A program made the position numbers and the translations under genes. DNA of 38,936 nt from Sulfitobacter sp. CW3. Lineage in GTDB: Bacteria; Pseudomonadota; Alphaproteobacteria; Rhodobacterales; Rhodobacteraceae. This document shows, piece by piece, positions 1 to 8,094 of this stretch. Below the pieces are notes generated by a model that worked only from the letters and a program-made list of their open reading frames with translations, was not told the origin of the DNA and ran no database searches. The stretch spans positions 1-38,936 of the forward strand of contig NZ_JAHXRL010000014.1 in the NCBI RefSeq assembly GCF_019392245.1, in the 5' to 3' direction. The stretch's first letter is position 1. The number at the start of each line of letters is the position of its first letter.

Positions 1-122
1 CTTTCACCCAGAACCAGCGTGCCCAGAAACCCTTGGTCGGCTTCTTGTGCGTGCAACGTTGCAGCATTGATCGTGATAAGTAACAGGCAGCAGAATGGGA
101 GCCAAGAAGGTGTCTAAGAAAC
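1..122 (-). pseudogene. 5' end of a probable TonB-dependent receptor, partial, no clear start
   Basis: Reading the minus strand from about 122 down to 1, one frame gives a hydrophobic stretch (CCLLLITINAATLHAQ) followed by EADQGFLGTLVLGE. That looks like a signal peptide with an A-x-A-like cleavage site and then the start of a mature outer-membrane TonB-dependent receptor, whose N-termini often contain a TLVLGES-type segment. An in-frame TAG lies just upstream, and no ATG or GTG sits between it and the hydrophobic core, so the start is a rare codon, or the 5' end is damaged, or the reading is wrong. Only about 35 residues are visible because the gene leaves the window. The family assignment rests on a short stretch and is tentative. 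Confidence 0.3.
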
Positions 123-253
123 TAGGGGCTATTCATTACGGCACTCGACCATCGGATATCTAAGCCCTATGCAAGACGAGGAGAGAGCGATGAAAGCTTA
201 AGTTGCCGTTCACGAAAGCGGCAGCAGTTCATACTGAAAATTAGGACTTCAAG

Positions 254-1207
254 ATGAAAATATCGATTTGTATGGCTACATATAATGGGGCAGCTTATTT
301 AGGTGACCAACTAAATAGCTTTCTTAGCCAGACTAGGCTGCCGGACGAACTGATTATCTCAGATGATGGTTCAACAGACAACACCATGGAGATGCTACTA
401 GAGTTTTCAAAAATGGCTCCATTTCCTACTAAGATTTTTAGGAACCCCCGGAAGCAAGGCATTTCCAGAAATTTTTGCTCTGCGGTGGAAGTTGCGGCCG
501 GAGATCTGGTTTTACTGTGCGACCAAGATGACATTTGGTTCGATACCAAATTACACGAAGTTGAGACATGGGCAAAGCGCGACGCCGACGTTTGGTTATT
601 AATGAATGATGCCGAGATTACTAATGTTCACCTTGAAAAACAGGGGTTTTCCAAGTTAGATCAAATTGAAAAAGCTGGTATCGATGAAAAATATTTTGTT
701 ATGGGTTGCTGTTCGGCAATCCGCAGGCCGCTACTAGAGTTGGCGATGCCCATTCACGAAAATTTTGACAGTCATGATGACTGGTTTTCATTTTATGGGT
801 CAACTTTAGACCGAAAGAAAATATATAGAAAGTCTCTTCAATTATATAGGTTGCATGAAAATAATAACTCTCAATTTATTGTTAATTCAACAAATAGAGT
901 GAATAGGGCGTTGGTTTTGTGGCATAGAGTCAAAAAAATATTTAACAAAGATCAACTTCTTAGACAAGATAAAGATGAGTTGCTTCGCGCTACTTACTTA
1001 GCTGAAGCAAACGAGAAATTTAAAGGCAGCGATTATAACATACTATATGATAGATCTTTGGTGGAACTCAATATTCTTAAACTGAGAGGGCACACAAGAT
1101 TACTTTATTTACCAAAAAGAATTATTAAGATAGTGGCCAATATGCGCAATGAGGTTTATGGTGCCCCTACCCAATATCGATTGGTATTTCGCGATCTAGT
1201 GGGTTAA
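254..1207 (+). CDS. Family 2 glycosyltransferase (rhamnosyltransferase-like)
   Basis: A 317-residue GT-A fold glycosyltransferase, expected at the cytoplasmic face of the inner membrane, adding a sugar to a lipid-linked glycan. The N-terminus SICMATYNGAAYLGDQL and ISDDGSTDNT (about residues 4-45) form the nucleotide-binding part of the GT2 family. LLCDQDDIW near residue 88 supplies the metal-binding acidic motif, and the DQDDIW form is common in O-antigen and rhamnosyl transferases. The first ATG has a good ribosome binding site (TTAGGACTTCAAG just upstream). The next gene, a flippase, begins 3 bp after the stop, so the two are one unit. The gene is visibly more A+T-rich than the T6SS genes, typical of imported glycan loci. 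Donor and acceptor sugars cannot be read from the sequence. Confidence 0.85.
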   Translation: MKISICMATYNGAAYLGDQLNSFLSQTRLPDELIISDDGSTDNTMEMLLEFSKMAPFPTKIFRNPRKQGISRNFCSAVEVAAGDLVLLCDQDDIWFDTKLHEVETWAKRDADVWLLMNDAEITNVHLEKQGFSKLDQIEKAGIDEKYFVMGCCSAIRRPLLELAMPIHENFDSHDDWFSFYGSTLDRKKIYRKSLQLYRLHENNNSQFIVNSTNRVNRALVLWHRVKKIFNKDQLLRQDKDELLRATYLAEANEKFKGSDYNILYDRSLVELNILKLRGHTRLLYLPKRIIKIVANMRNEVYGAPTQYRLVFRDLVG

Positions 1208-1210
1208 ACC

Positions 1211-2455
1211 ATGATAAGAAAAAAAATTGAACTTTATAGGTCCACCGAGAAACATAGAAGTATATTAATTTCAACTATCTCGCTCCAAGTCCCATCTTTT
1301 CTATTCATGCTGGCGCTGAAAAACTCGGTATCCACAAGCGATTTTATTGAGTACATTAGAGTCATATCTATAGCATCTCTTTTAGCGGCGGTCTCTACGC
1401 TTAGGTTGGAAATCATTCTTTTCCAAAGGTTGATGAAGGTTGATGCATTTACAATCTTGTTCCCCGCCTTGGTCGCGGTCATGTCCACAATCTTAGTATC
1501 CGCATCTTTATCATGGATAGGAGTAGTTGGTGGGTTTTCGGTTCAGATCGGGTTTCCAGGGGTCGTCTTAGCTCTGTACTTGGGGCTTCAAGAATATTTT
1601 TCGTTCCTATGCATTCAAGAAGGGCGCTGGCGAGAGCTAGTAGTGGTCCGCGTTTTTCAAATGGCTCTTTCTCTTTTTGTTATTCCGTATATATACTTCA
1701 TATCGGCAGTTGATATTGACTTGAGCATTTTATATTTTGGACTTTCGTTCATCCTGCCGATTGTTGGCTGGATTGGGTATAGAGTTATTCGCGAAGGCGG
1801 TAATCTCATAGTTCCCAATGCAAGCGCCCACGAGATATATAGCGCCAGCGTGAGGAGTTTCGGGTTAACGTTTTCCCAGATAGTCTCGTCCTTGTATGTG
1901 AATATTGCATCAATACTAGCTATTTCTTTGCTACCCGCCGCTACTGCAGGGGATTTTAGCTTCCTATCCAGATTTGCAACTGCCCCGGTAGGCCTGCTAC
2001 GTCAGGTTTTCGGCCAGCTCTTTCTTGCTGATTGTTTGAAGCTAGAGAAGGATGGGATGCTGCGATCTGATAAGATAGAGAAACTAATGCATAAAGCTGT
2101 GGTCCCGAGTTTGTTGTTTTACTTATCATATACTGCTTTGTTTTCTCTATGTTTGTTTATTTGGCAGGAAGTTTTAAATGTATCGAATTATCACCTAATC
2201 TTTCCTCTTTTCTTAGCAGGAATTACCCAACTTGTAGCGAGTCAGATCGGCTTGGTTAGGGTCATTTTACGGGAAGAGTTTCTCTTTCTCGTGGCTGAGG
2301 TGCTTAGAGTTATCTGTATTGTTTTTATTCTGTTATTTATATCTGGCATAGATTATGGCTATCGTTATGGCTTCGGATCCTCACTTGTTTATGGCAGCTA
2401 CATATTATTTACGATTTGGCGCGTTAGAGAAAAGTTTGGTAAATATATTTATTGA
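1211..2455 (+). CDS. Wzx-like polysaccharide flippase / polysaccharide biosynthesis membrane protein
   Basis: A 414-residue, almost entirely hydrophobic protein with about ten to twelve predicted membrane segments and short charged loops, the size and character of Wzx/MATE-like flippases that turn lipid-linked oligosaccharides across the inner membrane. The mid-region stretch FGLTFSQIVSSLYVNIASIL and the FSFLSRFATAPVGLLRQVFGQ segment resemble the central helices of this family. It follows the glycosyltransferase by 3 bp and shares its A+T-rich composition. The C-terminus ends in a short basic tail (RVREKFGKYIY). No further glycan gene follows: the next 200 bp hold an IS and a possible kinase remnant. 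The family is well supported; the cargo is unknown. Confidence 0.75.
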   Translation: MIRKKIELYRSTEKHRSILISTISLQVPSFLFMLALKNSVSTSDFIEYIRVISIASLLAAVSTLRLEIILFQRLMKVDAFTILFPALVAVMSTILVSASLSWIGVVGGFSVQIGFPGVVLALYLGLQEYFSFLCIQEGRWRELVVVRVFQMALSLFVIPYIYFISAVDIDLSILYFGLSFILPIVGWIGYRVIREGGNLIVPNASAHEIYSASVRSFGLTFSQIVSSLYVNIASILAISLLPAATAGDFSFLSRFATAPVGLLRQVFGQLFLADCLKLEKDGMLRSDKIEKLMHKAVVPSLLFYLSYTALFSLCLFIWQEVLNVSNYHLIFPLFLAGITQLVASQIGLVRVILREEFLFLVAEVLRVICIVFILLFISGIDYGYRYGFGSSLVYGSYILFTIWRVREKFGKYIY

Positions 2456-2548
2456 GTTCGGAGTAGTTTTTAAGAAGCAATCTTACGCCATGGCTTGGCT
2501 CCCGATTTTCGGTTTCAGGCCAGCTGTTTCATTTATCATCAGCTAGAG

Positions 2549-2662
2549 TTAGGGGATGCCGTTCAAGTTTTTTCTGTAATGCGCCGGTATGTAGTGGCGT
2601 CGCTTTGCTAAAGCCTGTCCTGTTGCGGGTAAAGCATCTTCTTGCTCGCTTATACTCCTATT
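2549..2662 (-). pseudogene. Possible C-terminal remnant of the IS-interrupted kinase gene
   Basis: On the minus strand, immediately beyond the left inverted repeat of the IS6 element, an open frame of 37 codons (ISEQEDALPATGQALAKR followed by RHYIPAHYRKNLNGIP) runs to a TAA at 2549. It has protein-like composition and lies exactly where the 3' end of the interrupted kinase gene (3435-3959) should resume. It is too short to assign by family and no IS6-type 8-bp target duplication joins the two halves, so the link is an inference from position and orientation. Confidence 0.3.
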
Positions 2663-3434
2663 GGTAGTGTCGCAAACTTTCAGGTGAACATTGCCTTTGG
2701 ATGCACCTCGGTCCAGAGGTTGTGGCGTGCTGGGCAAGGACTGGAATTGGGACATTGATCAGTTTTATAGGCGGCACTATCCGAAAGGCGTGATCTTGTA
2801 TGCGGTCTGTTGCTGCTTAAGGCTGAGCGCGGTATTGCCGTGGATCACGCCCCTCTAAACCGTTGTGCCGAAAAATACTCGGGCGCTATTGCTGATGAGG
2901 CGCATCGCGACCGCGATCAGTCATGGCGGATGGATGAAACGTACATCAAGGTGAAAGGTCGCTGGAGTTATCTCTATTGAAGTATGATCAAACTCTTGAT
3001 TTCATGTTGTCCGAGCATCGTGATGAAGCTGCGGCAAGCGCATTCTCCGCATAGGTGATCGGCAACAACGGCTGGACCGACAAAGTCGTCATCGACAAAA
3101 TCGGATCCAACGCAGCAGGCCTTTTCAAGATGAATTGCTTCCTTGGTGTGCATGGATGGTGCCGGCTGATCGAAGTTTTACAAATCAAATACCTCAACAA
3201 CATTATTGAGTACGGCCACCGTTTCATAAAAAAATCACACGACCCATGCAGACTTTTAAATCGTTCAATTCGGCGGTCGCAACGCTGGCCGGTATCGAAG
3301 TCGCCCACATGATCCGGAAAGGTCAATTCGACCAGATGGATCTGACCGGTTTTAAACAATTTCCGGCACTCGCTGGATAATTACGCACAATGAACCTGGG
3401 CACTCGGGTTGCCGTTAAATTTTGCGACAGAACC
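2663..3434 (+). mobile_element. Degenerate IS6-family insertion sequence
   Basis: The element is bounded by GGTAGTGTCGCAAACTTT (2663-2680) and, inverted, GGTTCTGTCGCAAAATTT (complement of 3417-3434), matching at 15 of 18 positions. The GGTTCTGTCGCAAA end is typical of IS6-family elements of Rhodobacteraceae. The span of 772 bp is close to the usual 780-820 bp. Inside is a plus-strand transposase broken by several frameshifts and stops. The 8 bp flanking each end do not match, so the target duplication has been lost or the ends arose by deletion or recombination. The right end lies inside a kinase-like gene. Confidence 0.8.
2755..3380 (+). pseudogene. IS6-family transposase, broken by frameshifts and stops
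   Basis: Pieces of a DDE transposase of the IS6 family can be followed in order across frames. First comes DQFYRRHYPKGVILYAV (zinc-finger-side N-terminus), then after a frameshift and small deletion AERGIAVDHAPLNRCAEKYS, then SWRMDETYIKVKGRWSYLY, which carries the first catalytic aspartate in its DETYIKVKG motif, and a stop. It resumes with YDQTLDFMLSEHRDEAAA, a further stop, VIGNNGWTDKVVIDKIGSN, a frame change, YLNNIIEYGHRFIKK, and the C-terminus HMIRKGQFDQMDLTGF ending at TAA 3378-3380. At least three frame disruptions make it non-functional. Confidence 0.8.
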
Positions 3435-3959
3435 TGGTGTGGTGGCGTCTGACATCCGGGCAATCGAGTACAAATCAAATGCCTCGGATACTGTTCCTTT
3501 TCCCCAGATCAGCCTTGGGTCCGATGTACCGATAGAAACAGCCCGAAACGGCAAATCGGCCACCGGTTGACCGATCTCTAACGCGTGTTCCCAGTCGACC
3601 GGAGTGATTGTTGAACCGTTCACAATCAGATTGGCGGGCTTGAGGTCGCCGTGGATCAGCCCCTTGGCGTGGACGAGTGTGATGATGTCCGCGAGTTGCT
3701 TGAGTAAAGTTGGCCAAAGATCGACCGATACCTGCGACAGGGGTGACCCTATTATCAGCTCGCGGCGCACAATCAGCATGTCTTGCTGGCGTTCGACATT
3801 CAAAACACGAGGGGCGTTCAATCCAGACAGTCGCTGCATGGATTGAAGCTCGTTCTCTAAAAGCTGGCGAGACAGACCAGATTTTGCACGCTTTTCAACG
3901 ATCCTCTGCCCGTTCCAGTACGTTATCTCGGGCTTGGGCTTGGCTGATAGTGGGGTCAC
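3435..3959 (-). pseudogene. Protein kinase-like gene truncated by IS6 element
   Basis: About 175 native residues are left of a small protein kinase-like domain. A candidate ATP-binding lysine is in RIVEKRA (K23), with an alpha-C-like ENELQSMQRL. The catalytic loop HGDLKPANLIV (H103-D105-K107-N110) is intact, while the usual metal-binding DFG reads VDWE. No glycine loop is visible, so it resembles compact Bud32/RIO-like kinases as much as Hanks kinases. Reading continues 17 codons into the IS (open frame to 3381), so the C-lobe ends after FDLYSIARM. The start used is GTG 3957-3959; no strong ribosome binding site is seen and other starts are possible. It lies 31 bp downstream of the 263-residue gene. 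Kinases are known regulators of T6SS (PpkA), and this could be the partner of TagH at 24011, but it is likely inactive as it stands. Confidence 0.6.
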
Positions 3960-3990
3960 GACGGAACACCCGCATGGAGAGGGCAGCAGA

Positions 3991-4782
3991 TCACATCAGC
4001 AAAAGTTTGTCGCGCAAGGCGTACCAACCACCAGTCTCTGAAATGATTGCCGGAACGTTGTACTGACCAAATATCCGCGTAGCACCGCGCCTGCGAAAAA
4101 TGTCAAACATAACCGCGCTTGCCGGCCCGTTCGCTTTTTTCGTGGCACTCCCACCGCCTATTGTTGACAGCCGCATTTCAACATTAGCGCGCCAGTGCAG
4201 TTCCATTGCTGTGCGATTGATGAGGGTTTCATATTTCAATTTCACGCCTGCACGCGCCAATGCTACGGCGACACCTGTTGCAAAGCCAACTGCGCCGATG
4301 GGGATCGCTGCCCCGGCGAGTTCGGTACTGCGAATTCCTGCTTTAAAAACCTTGGCTGTCATGCATGCTTTAACCCATTGCTGGACCGTCATACTGCGTG
4401 GATATTTCTTGGCTATACCATCGAGCATCTTCAAATGTGCAAGCGTTGATCCAGTGGCGTTCGTGTGCATCATAATGCCTGATACGTCGACTTGCGTGGC
4501 TTGTGAGGCAAGCGTTCCTGCAGTTGCGAGCGTCGCTGCACCCATTTTTTTATAGGAGCGGTTTAACATGTACTTGCTCGTTCGCGGGGAGGCAGTTTGA
4601 GTGAACCCATGTGTCATGAAAAAAGGGTTTGGCGGGGCAAGTTCGTCGATACCATCAACTTCCGCATTAAGATCTTTGTAAAAATGCAAAAGAACGATCG
4701 GAACGCCAATGCCGATTTCTCCGCCAACAGTCTCTGCAATCTTCCAGGCTATCGACTCTGCGGCTTCTTCAGTTGCACCCAT
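3991..4782 (-). CDS. Unrecognised 263-residue protein next to vgrG
   Basis: I do not recognise this family. There is no signal peptide. Two Ala/Gly-rich hydrophobic stretches are visible: GGEIGIGVPIVLLHFY near residue 20 and AGAAIPIGAVGFATGVAVAL at about 154-173, the latter long enough to be membrane-active. The C-terminus RRRGATRIFGQYNVPAIISE and GGWYALRDKLLLM is compact and domain-like. The ATG at 4780-4782 is preceded by CGGAGTTTTTAA, a fair ribosome binding site. The gene is transcribed away from vgrG and towards the kinase-like gene 31 bp on. Position beside a spike operon and a hydrophobic central segment would fit a T6SS cargo or accessory protein, but nothing in the sequence proves this; a regulator acting with the kinase is equally possible. 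Confidence 0.65.
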   Translation of the reverse strand: MGATEEAAESIAWKIAETVGGEIGIGVPIVLLHFYKDLNAEVDGIDELAPPNPFFMTHGFTQTASPRTSKYMLNRSYKKMGAATLATAGTLASQATQVDVSGIMMHTNATGSTLAHLKMLDGIAKKYPRSMTVQQWVKACMTAKVFKAGIRSTELAGAAIPIGAVGFATGVAVALARAGVKLKYETLINRTAMELHWRANVEMRLSTIGGGSATKKANGPASAVMFDIFRRRGATRIFGQYNVPAIISETGGWYALRDKLLLM

Positions 4783-5087
4783 TTAAAAACTCCGAATTAT
4801 TAAGCGCCAACGCGCGTTATGATGAAATGACTTGTACTCGAACAAAAATATATTTTACGGATTATGGTATCGTCCTAACATTTTTGGGGCAAATACAATA
4901 ACAAATTTTAAGGTGCATTTCTAAGTGCGCCAAGGATAACTCCGGCGTCAGTTGCTTTGCCTAGGAAGCTTTGGAATTTGGCCAAGCTTCACGGGCAACA
5001 CACTAGGTTTGCACGTTACGCTCACATAGGGGTTGGTTTTTGAGACCTATGCTCCATACTCGGAGCGCATTGAGAATAGGACATAGC
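4783..5087. other. A+T-rich divergent intergenic region upstream of vgrG
   Basis: About 305 bp separate the minus-strand 263-residue gene from vgrG. Positions 4830-4920 are strongly A+T-rich (runs such as AAAAATATATTTTA), as expected for divergent promoters. I could not identify a convincing paired -35/-10 box, operator or riboswitch. The last 20 bp contain AATAGGACATAGC, the ribosome binding site that decides the vgrG start. Confidence 0.4.
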
Positions 5088-6995
5088 ATGCCTGAAGAAT
5101 CGATAGTTGCGATCCTGTCGGTCGACAAAAAACTCGACCTAAACATTACCGATTTTTCGATACACGAAACTTTGTCCGAGGTTCCGACGTACAGCGTGAC
5201 TGTATTGGACCAGAGTACACAATTGGACAGTCTTGTCGGTGTTACCTGTGAAATCAACTTTGCTGCTGATGCCTATACGGATTCAGAAACGCGCAGTTTT
5301 AGCGGTCTTGTCATGTCCGTTGAGCGTGTGTTGGATCGCTCTGGCTCGCCATACCTGAAGCTGGAAATACGTCCGAAACTGGCTGTTCTCGGCCTTAGTG
5401 TGCACAGCGCAATCTATCAAAAATCCACGTCTTTGGATATCTTGGAGAAGGTTCTACAACGCAATGGGCTGGCGAACGTCAAGGTTACCGGGACCATACC
5501 TCAAGCCAAGCGCGATACGGTTATTCAGTATAATGAAAACGACTTGGGTTTTTGCCGTCGCATCCTTGCCGAAGAAGGGCTCGCTTTCTATTTTCATGAC
5601 GGCACGTCGCCCGAAACACTGGTGTTGCATGACGTGCGTAAACCTTTCCCCTCTGACCACAAAGAGATCGAGCTGACGGATGCTCAGATGTCAGACGTTG
5701 GGCGCATTGAAGCTTCAAGCCTTTCCTTGAGGCGGTCCTTGGGTCCAGACAAGGTCGAACTGACCCACTATGACGCAAGCGACGCGGATCAGGTGACGGC
5801 GGGGCCAGCTGTTTCAAGCGAAGCCAAATCACCCGTCACGCCTACGGTGATTGAGTACCGGCCTGTCATTGTTGGCGACATCAAAAAAGACGAACTGAAG
5901 GTTCTTACCAACGCAGCCCAGCGTCCAGAATTGGCGATAGCTGGTCATTGTGAACATCCAGCCATGCACTTGGGGCAGGCGCTTGATATTGCGAGCAGCG
6001 AATTTTCAGACATGGCTGGCCGCTATATTATTTCGAGCATCACGTATACGCCAACGCGCGGCAACGCATTGATGTGCCGGTTTGAAGCTGTCCCAAAGGG
6101 CCATGTGCCTGCGCCTGAACGTTTGCCAAAACCGCTAATTGCGGGGGTACACAATGCGATTGTTGTCAGCTCACAAGCTTCGGCAAAAGCCGGCGACCCT
6201 GCCTGTGATGAGAAGGGGCGTGTGCTTGTCCAGTTTTTTTGGGACGTAGCCGACAGCAATAGCGGTTATATCCGCGTGTCGGAGCCGTTTGCTGGCAAGG
6301 GGTATGGTGCACAATTCACGCCACGCGTCGGGCATGAGGTTCTGGTTTCTTTTTTGCATGGCGACCCGGATGCGCCCGTCGTTACCGGACAACTATACAC
6401 TGAAAAACACAAGCCGCCGTTTAACGAAAAGAACACTCACAAATCTGGATTTCGCACCCAGTTAAAGGACGGCAAGCAAAACGAGTTGGAGTTTAACGAC
6501 GAAAATGACAAGGAACTTATTGGACTGCGTGCTGGCCGGGACTTTGAGTTGATTGTGAATGAAAACGTGACGCGCGAGGTCAAGAAGAACGACACAACTA
6601 AGATCGAGGAAAAAAGTAAGCTTGATATTGGTGACTCTTGGGACATCACAGTCAAGAATGATCAGACGACCAAAGCTGATAAAATCACGCTTACGGGTGA
6701 CAGTGAAATCACCTTGAAGGTTGGATCTTCTAAAATTGTTCTGAGTTCGAGTGGCATTGTCATTGATGCGCCAAAGGTCGAGATTAAGGGCCAATCCAAA
6801 GTTGATGTAGAGAGCAAGGGCCAGCTGGCTTTAGCTGGCATGTCGAGCAAGCTTGAAGCGAAAACAGCGCTTGACGTCAAAGGTATGAATGTCTCGGTGA
6901 AGGGCAGTTTAAAAACTTCACTTGAGGGAACTATGAGCGAAGTCAAAGGGTCAGGAATGGTGACGATCAAAGGCGGCGTCACCATGATTAACTAG
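5088..6995 (+). CDS. vgrG: Type VI secretion spike protein VgrG (TssI)
   Basis: A 635-residue VgrG, the trimeric spike that caps the Hcp tube and carries effectors out of the cell. The N-terminal two thirds is the gp27-like barrel region (AILSVDKKLDLNITDFSIHE; FCRRILAEEGLAFYF). The gp5-like OB fold is centred on VGHEVLVSFLHGDPDAPVV near residue 412, followed by NTHKSGFRTQ and the repetitive beta-helix needle (DITVKNDQTTKADKITLTGD onward) to the end. There is no extra C-terminal effector domain. An upstream TTG at 5040 also opens the frame, but ATG 5088 has the AGGA ribosome binding site and gives the normal N-terminus. A DUF6931-like gene follows after 9 bp and PAAR after that, a typical spike-loading cassette. 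Confidence 0.93.
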   Translation: MPEESIVAILSVDKKLDLNITDFSIHETLSEVPTYSVTVLDQSTQLDSLVGVTCEINFAADAYTDSETRSFSGLVMSVERVLDRSGSPYLKLEIRPKLAVLGLSVHSAIYQKSTSLDILEKVLQRNGLANVKVTGTIPQAKRDTVIQYNENDLGFCRRILAEEGLAFYFHDGTSPETLVLHDVRKPFPSDHKEIELTDAQMSDVGRIEASSLSLRRSLGPDKVELTHYDASDADQVTAGPAVSSEAKSPVTPTVIEYRPVIVGDIKKDELKVLTNAAQRPELAIAGHCEHPAMHLGQALDIASSEFSDMAGRYIISSITYTPTRGNALMCRFEAVPKGHVPAPERLPKPLIAGVHNAIVVSSQASAKAGDPACDEKGRVLVQFFWDVADSNSGYIRVSEPFAGKGYGAQFTPRVGHEVLVSFLHGDPDAPVVTGQLYTEKHKPPFNEKNTHKSGFRTQLKDGKQNELEFNDENDKELIGLRAGRDFELIVNENVTREVKKNDTTKIEEKSKLDIGDSWDITVKNDQTTKADKITLTGDSEITLKVGSSKIVLSSSGIVIDAPKVEIKGQSKVDVESKGQLALAGMSSKLEAKTALDVKGMNVSVKGSLKTSLEGTMSEVKGSGMVTIKGGVTMIN

Positions 6996-7004
6996 GATCA
7001 GAAA

Positions 7005-7574
7005 ATGCTACGTAAAATTCCATTTGATACCAGCGGCCCGATCCTTGAGCGGTTTGCCCTTAGCGAAGAGGCTGCGGGAGCCGCATCCGCTGAGCTGGAA
7101 CCCGAAGCGGCGCTTGGCGCATTGTATAAGGGTGAGCATATGGTCGATATGGCCAATTTTTTCGCCCATGGTATGCCGCCGCGAGAGGGCGTGTGTTGGG
7201 CCGTTGCTGTGCTGCGAGAAATGCGGCCAGAGATGAGCGCGGCAGACAAAGAGATATTGGCGCTGGCTGAAAAGTGGATCAAGGACCCGCAAGAAACCGT
7301 GCGTATCCGTCTTATGGAAGAGGCCGAGAGCCGAGACAGTGAAGACCCGATTTTTTGGTTGTGCAACGCCGTTGCGTGGAACGGGTCGGGCAGCATGGCC
7401 CCCAAAGACGGGCCCGTGGTTTTGCCTCCGATCGGGTTATATGCGTCGGCTCTTTTGGGCGCTGTCGGGCTACTTGGCGGTACCACAGAAGAGAGCCTGA
7501 AAGCCCTTCATGAGAGCGCCTATCGCTGGGGTATGAATGTGGCGCAAGGAGGCTGGCCAAATCTGGCTGACTGA
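7005..7574 (+). CDS. DUF6931-like T6SS-associated protein
   Basis: A 189-residue, mostly helical, acidic soluble protein. Its pattern (ALYKGEHMVDMANFFAHGMP, then PREGVCWAVAVLREM, AEKWIKDPQETVRIRLMEEA and WLCNAVAWNGSGSMAP) resembles the DUF6931 family, which I recall being encoded beside VgrG and PAAR genes; this recall is unverified. It starts 9 bp after the vgrG stop with an AGGATCAG ribosome binding site and precedes PAAR by 21 bp, so it is co-transcribed with both spike-tip components. A chaperone or adaptor that helps load the PAAR tip or a cargo onto VgrG is the obvious guess. No catalytic motif is apparent. Confidence 0.65.
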   Translation: MLRKIPFDTSGPILERFALSEEAAGAASAELEPEAALGALYKGEHMVDMANFFAHGMPPREGVCWAVAVLREMRPEMSAADKEILALAEKWIKDPQETVRIRLMEEAESRDSEDPIFWLCNAVAWNGSGSMAPKDGPVVLPPIGLYASALLGAVGLLGGTTEESLKALHESAYRWGMNVAQGGWPNLAD

Positions 7575-7595
7575 TTTCTAGACGGGAGATAATAG

Positions 7596-7892
7596 ATGCC
7601 TGGACCACCTGCCGCGCGCATTACAGATATGCATGTTTGCCCGATGACAACGGGCCCTGTTCCGCATGTTGGCGGCCCTATTATTGTACCCGCCGCCCCG
7701 ACGGTTCTGATTGGTATGATGCCTGCCGCAGGGATGGGGAGTATGGTCACATGTGTTGGGCCCCCTGATACAATCATTAAAGGCAGTGCGACGGTTTTGG
7801 TCTCAAACAAACCACTTGCACGCATGGGTGACAGCTGTGCCCATGGGGGCGCGATTGTTCTTGGGTGTCCGACTGTTCTGGTTGGAGGCTGA
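7596..7892 (+). CDS. PAAR-domain spike tip protein
   Basis: A 98-residue stand-alone PAAR protein, the conical tip that sharpens the VgrG spike and binds a zinc ion. The opening MPGPPAARITDMHVCP, the repeated Pro-Ala-Ala-x turns (VPAAPTVLIG, MPAAGMGS) and ARMGDSCAHGGAIVLGCPTV are the family hallmarks. Histidine and cysteine residues at H13, C15, C82 and H84 are the likely metal ligands. A GGGAG ribosome binding site lies just upstream. The whole protein is the PAAR domain with no fused toxin, so effectors must be carried separately or on another spike. It is the last gene of the vgrG unit. Confidence 0.9.
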   Translation: MPGPPAARITDMHVCPMTTGPVPHVGGPIIVPAAPTVLIGMMPAAGMGSMVTCVGPPDTIIKGSATVLVSNKPLARMGDSCAHGGAIVLGCPTVLVGG

Positions 7893-7948
7893 CATCTGGC
7901 CGCATTTTCAAAGCCTTCCTGAGATAAGCCGCTTTGAGGCAAAACTCT

Positions 7949-7970
7949 GGCACCGATCATTATTGGTGCC
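7949..7970 (+). terminator. Hairpin after PAAR, candidate terminator
   Basis: Arms GGCACCGA (7949-7956) and TTGGTGCC (7963-7970) pair over 8 bp with one G-T wobble, around a 6-nt loop. It lies 57 bp after the PAAR stop and before the sensor operon. A clear U-tract does not follow directly (TTGGAAAAAGTTTATTT), so intrinsic termination would be weak; it may instead be a transcript-stabilising hairpin. Confidence 0.35.
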
Positions 7971-8094
7971 TTGGAAAAAGTTTATTTATTACAAACCTTT
8001 AAGAGAATGCTGTAAAACTGGGGAATTTTCTTTTGGCATTTTTCGGCCATTAGTACTATTAAGTATTTGGTCCGTAAGGTTTTTGATGTCCAGT

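Noticed and set aside
2988..3359. 123-codon minus-strand open frame
   Set aside because: It is antisense to the decayed IS6 transposase, whose pieces can be read on the plus strand.
4100..4555. 151-codon plus-strand open frame
   Set aside because: Antisense to the 263-residue gene; the minus-strand frame has the ribosome binding site and domain-like composition.
5040..5087. TTG start giving VgrG 16 extra residues
   Set aside because: ATG 5088 has an AGGA ribosome binding site and produces the normal VgrG N-terminus.
6500..6995. Possible effector extension at the VgrG C-terminus
   Set aside because: The region is the repetitive beta-helix needle common to plain VgrG proteins and ends without an added domain.
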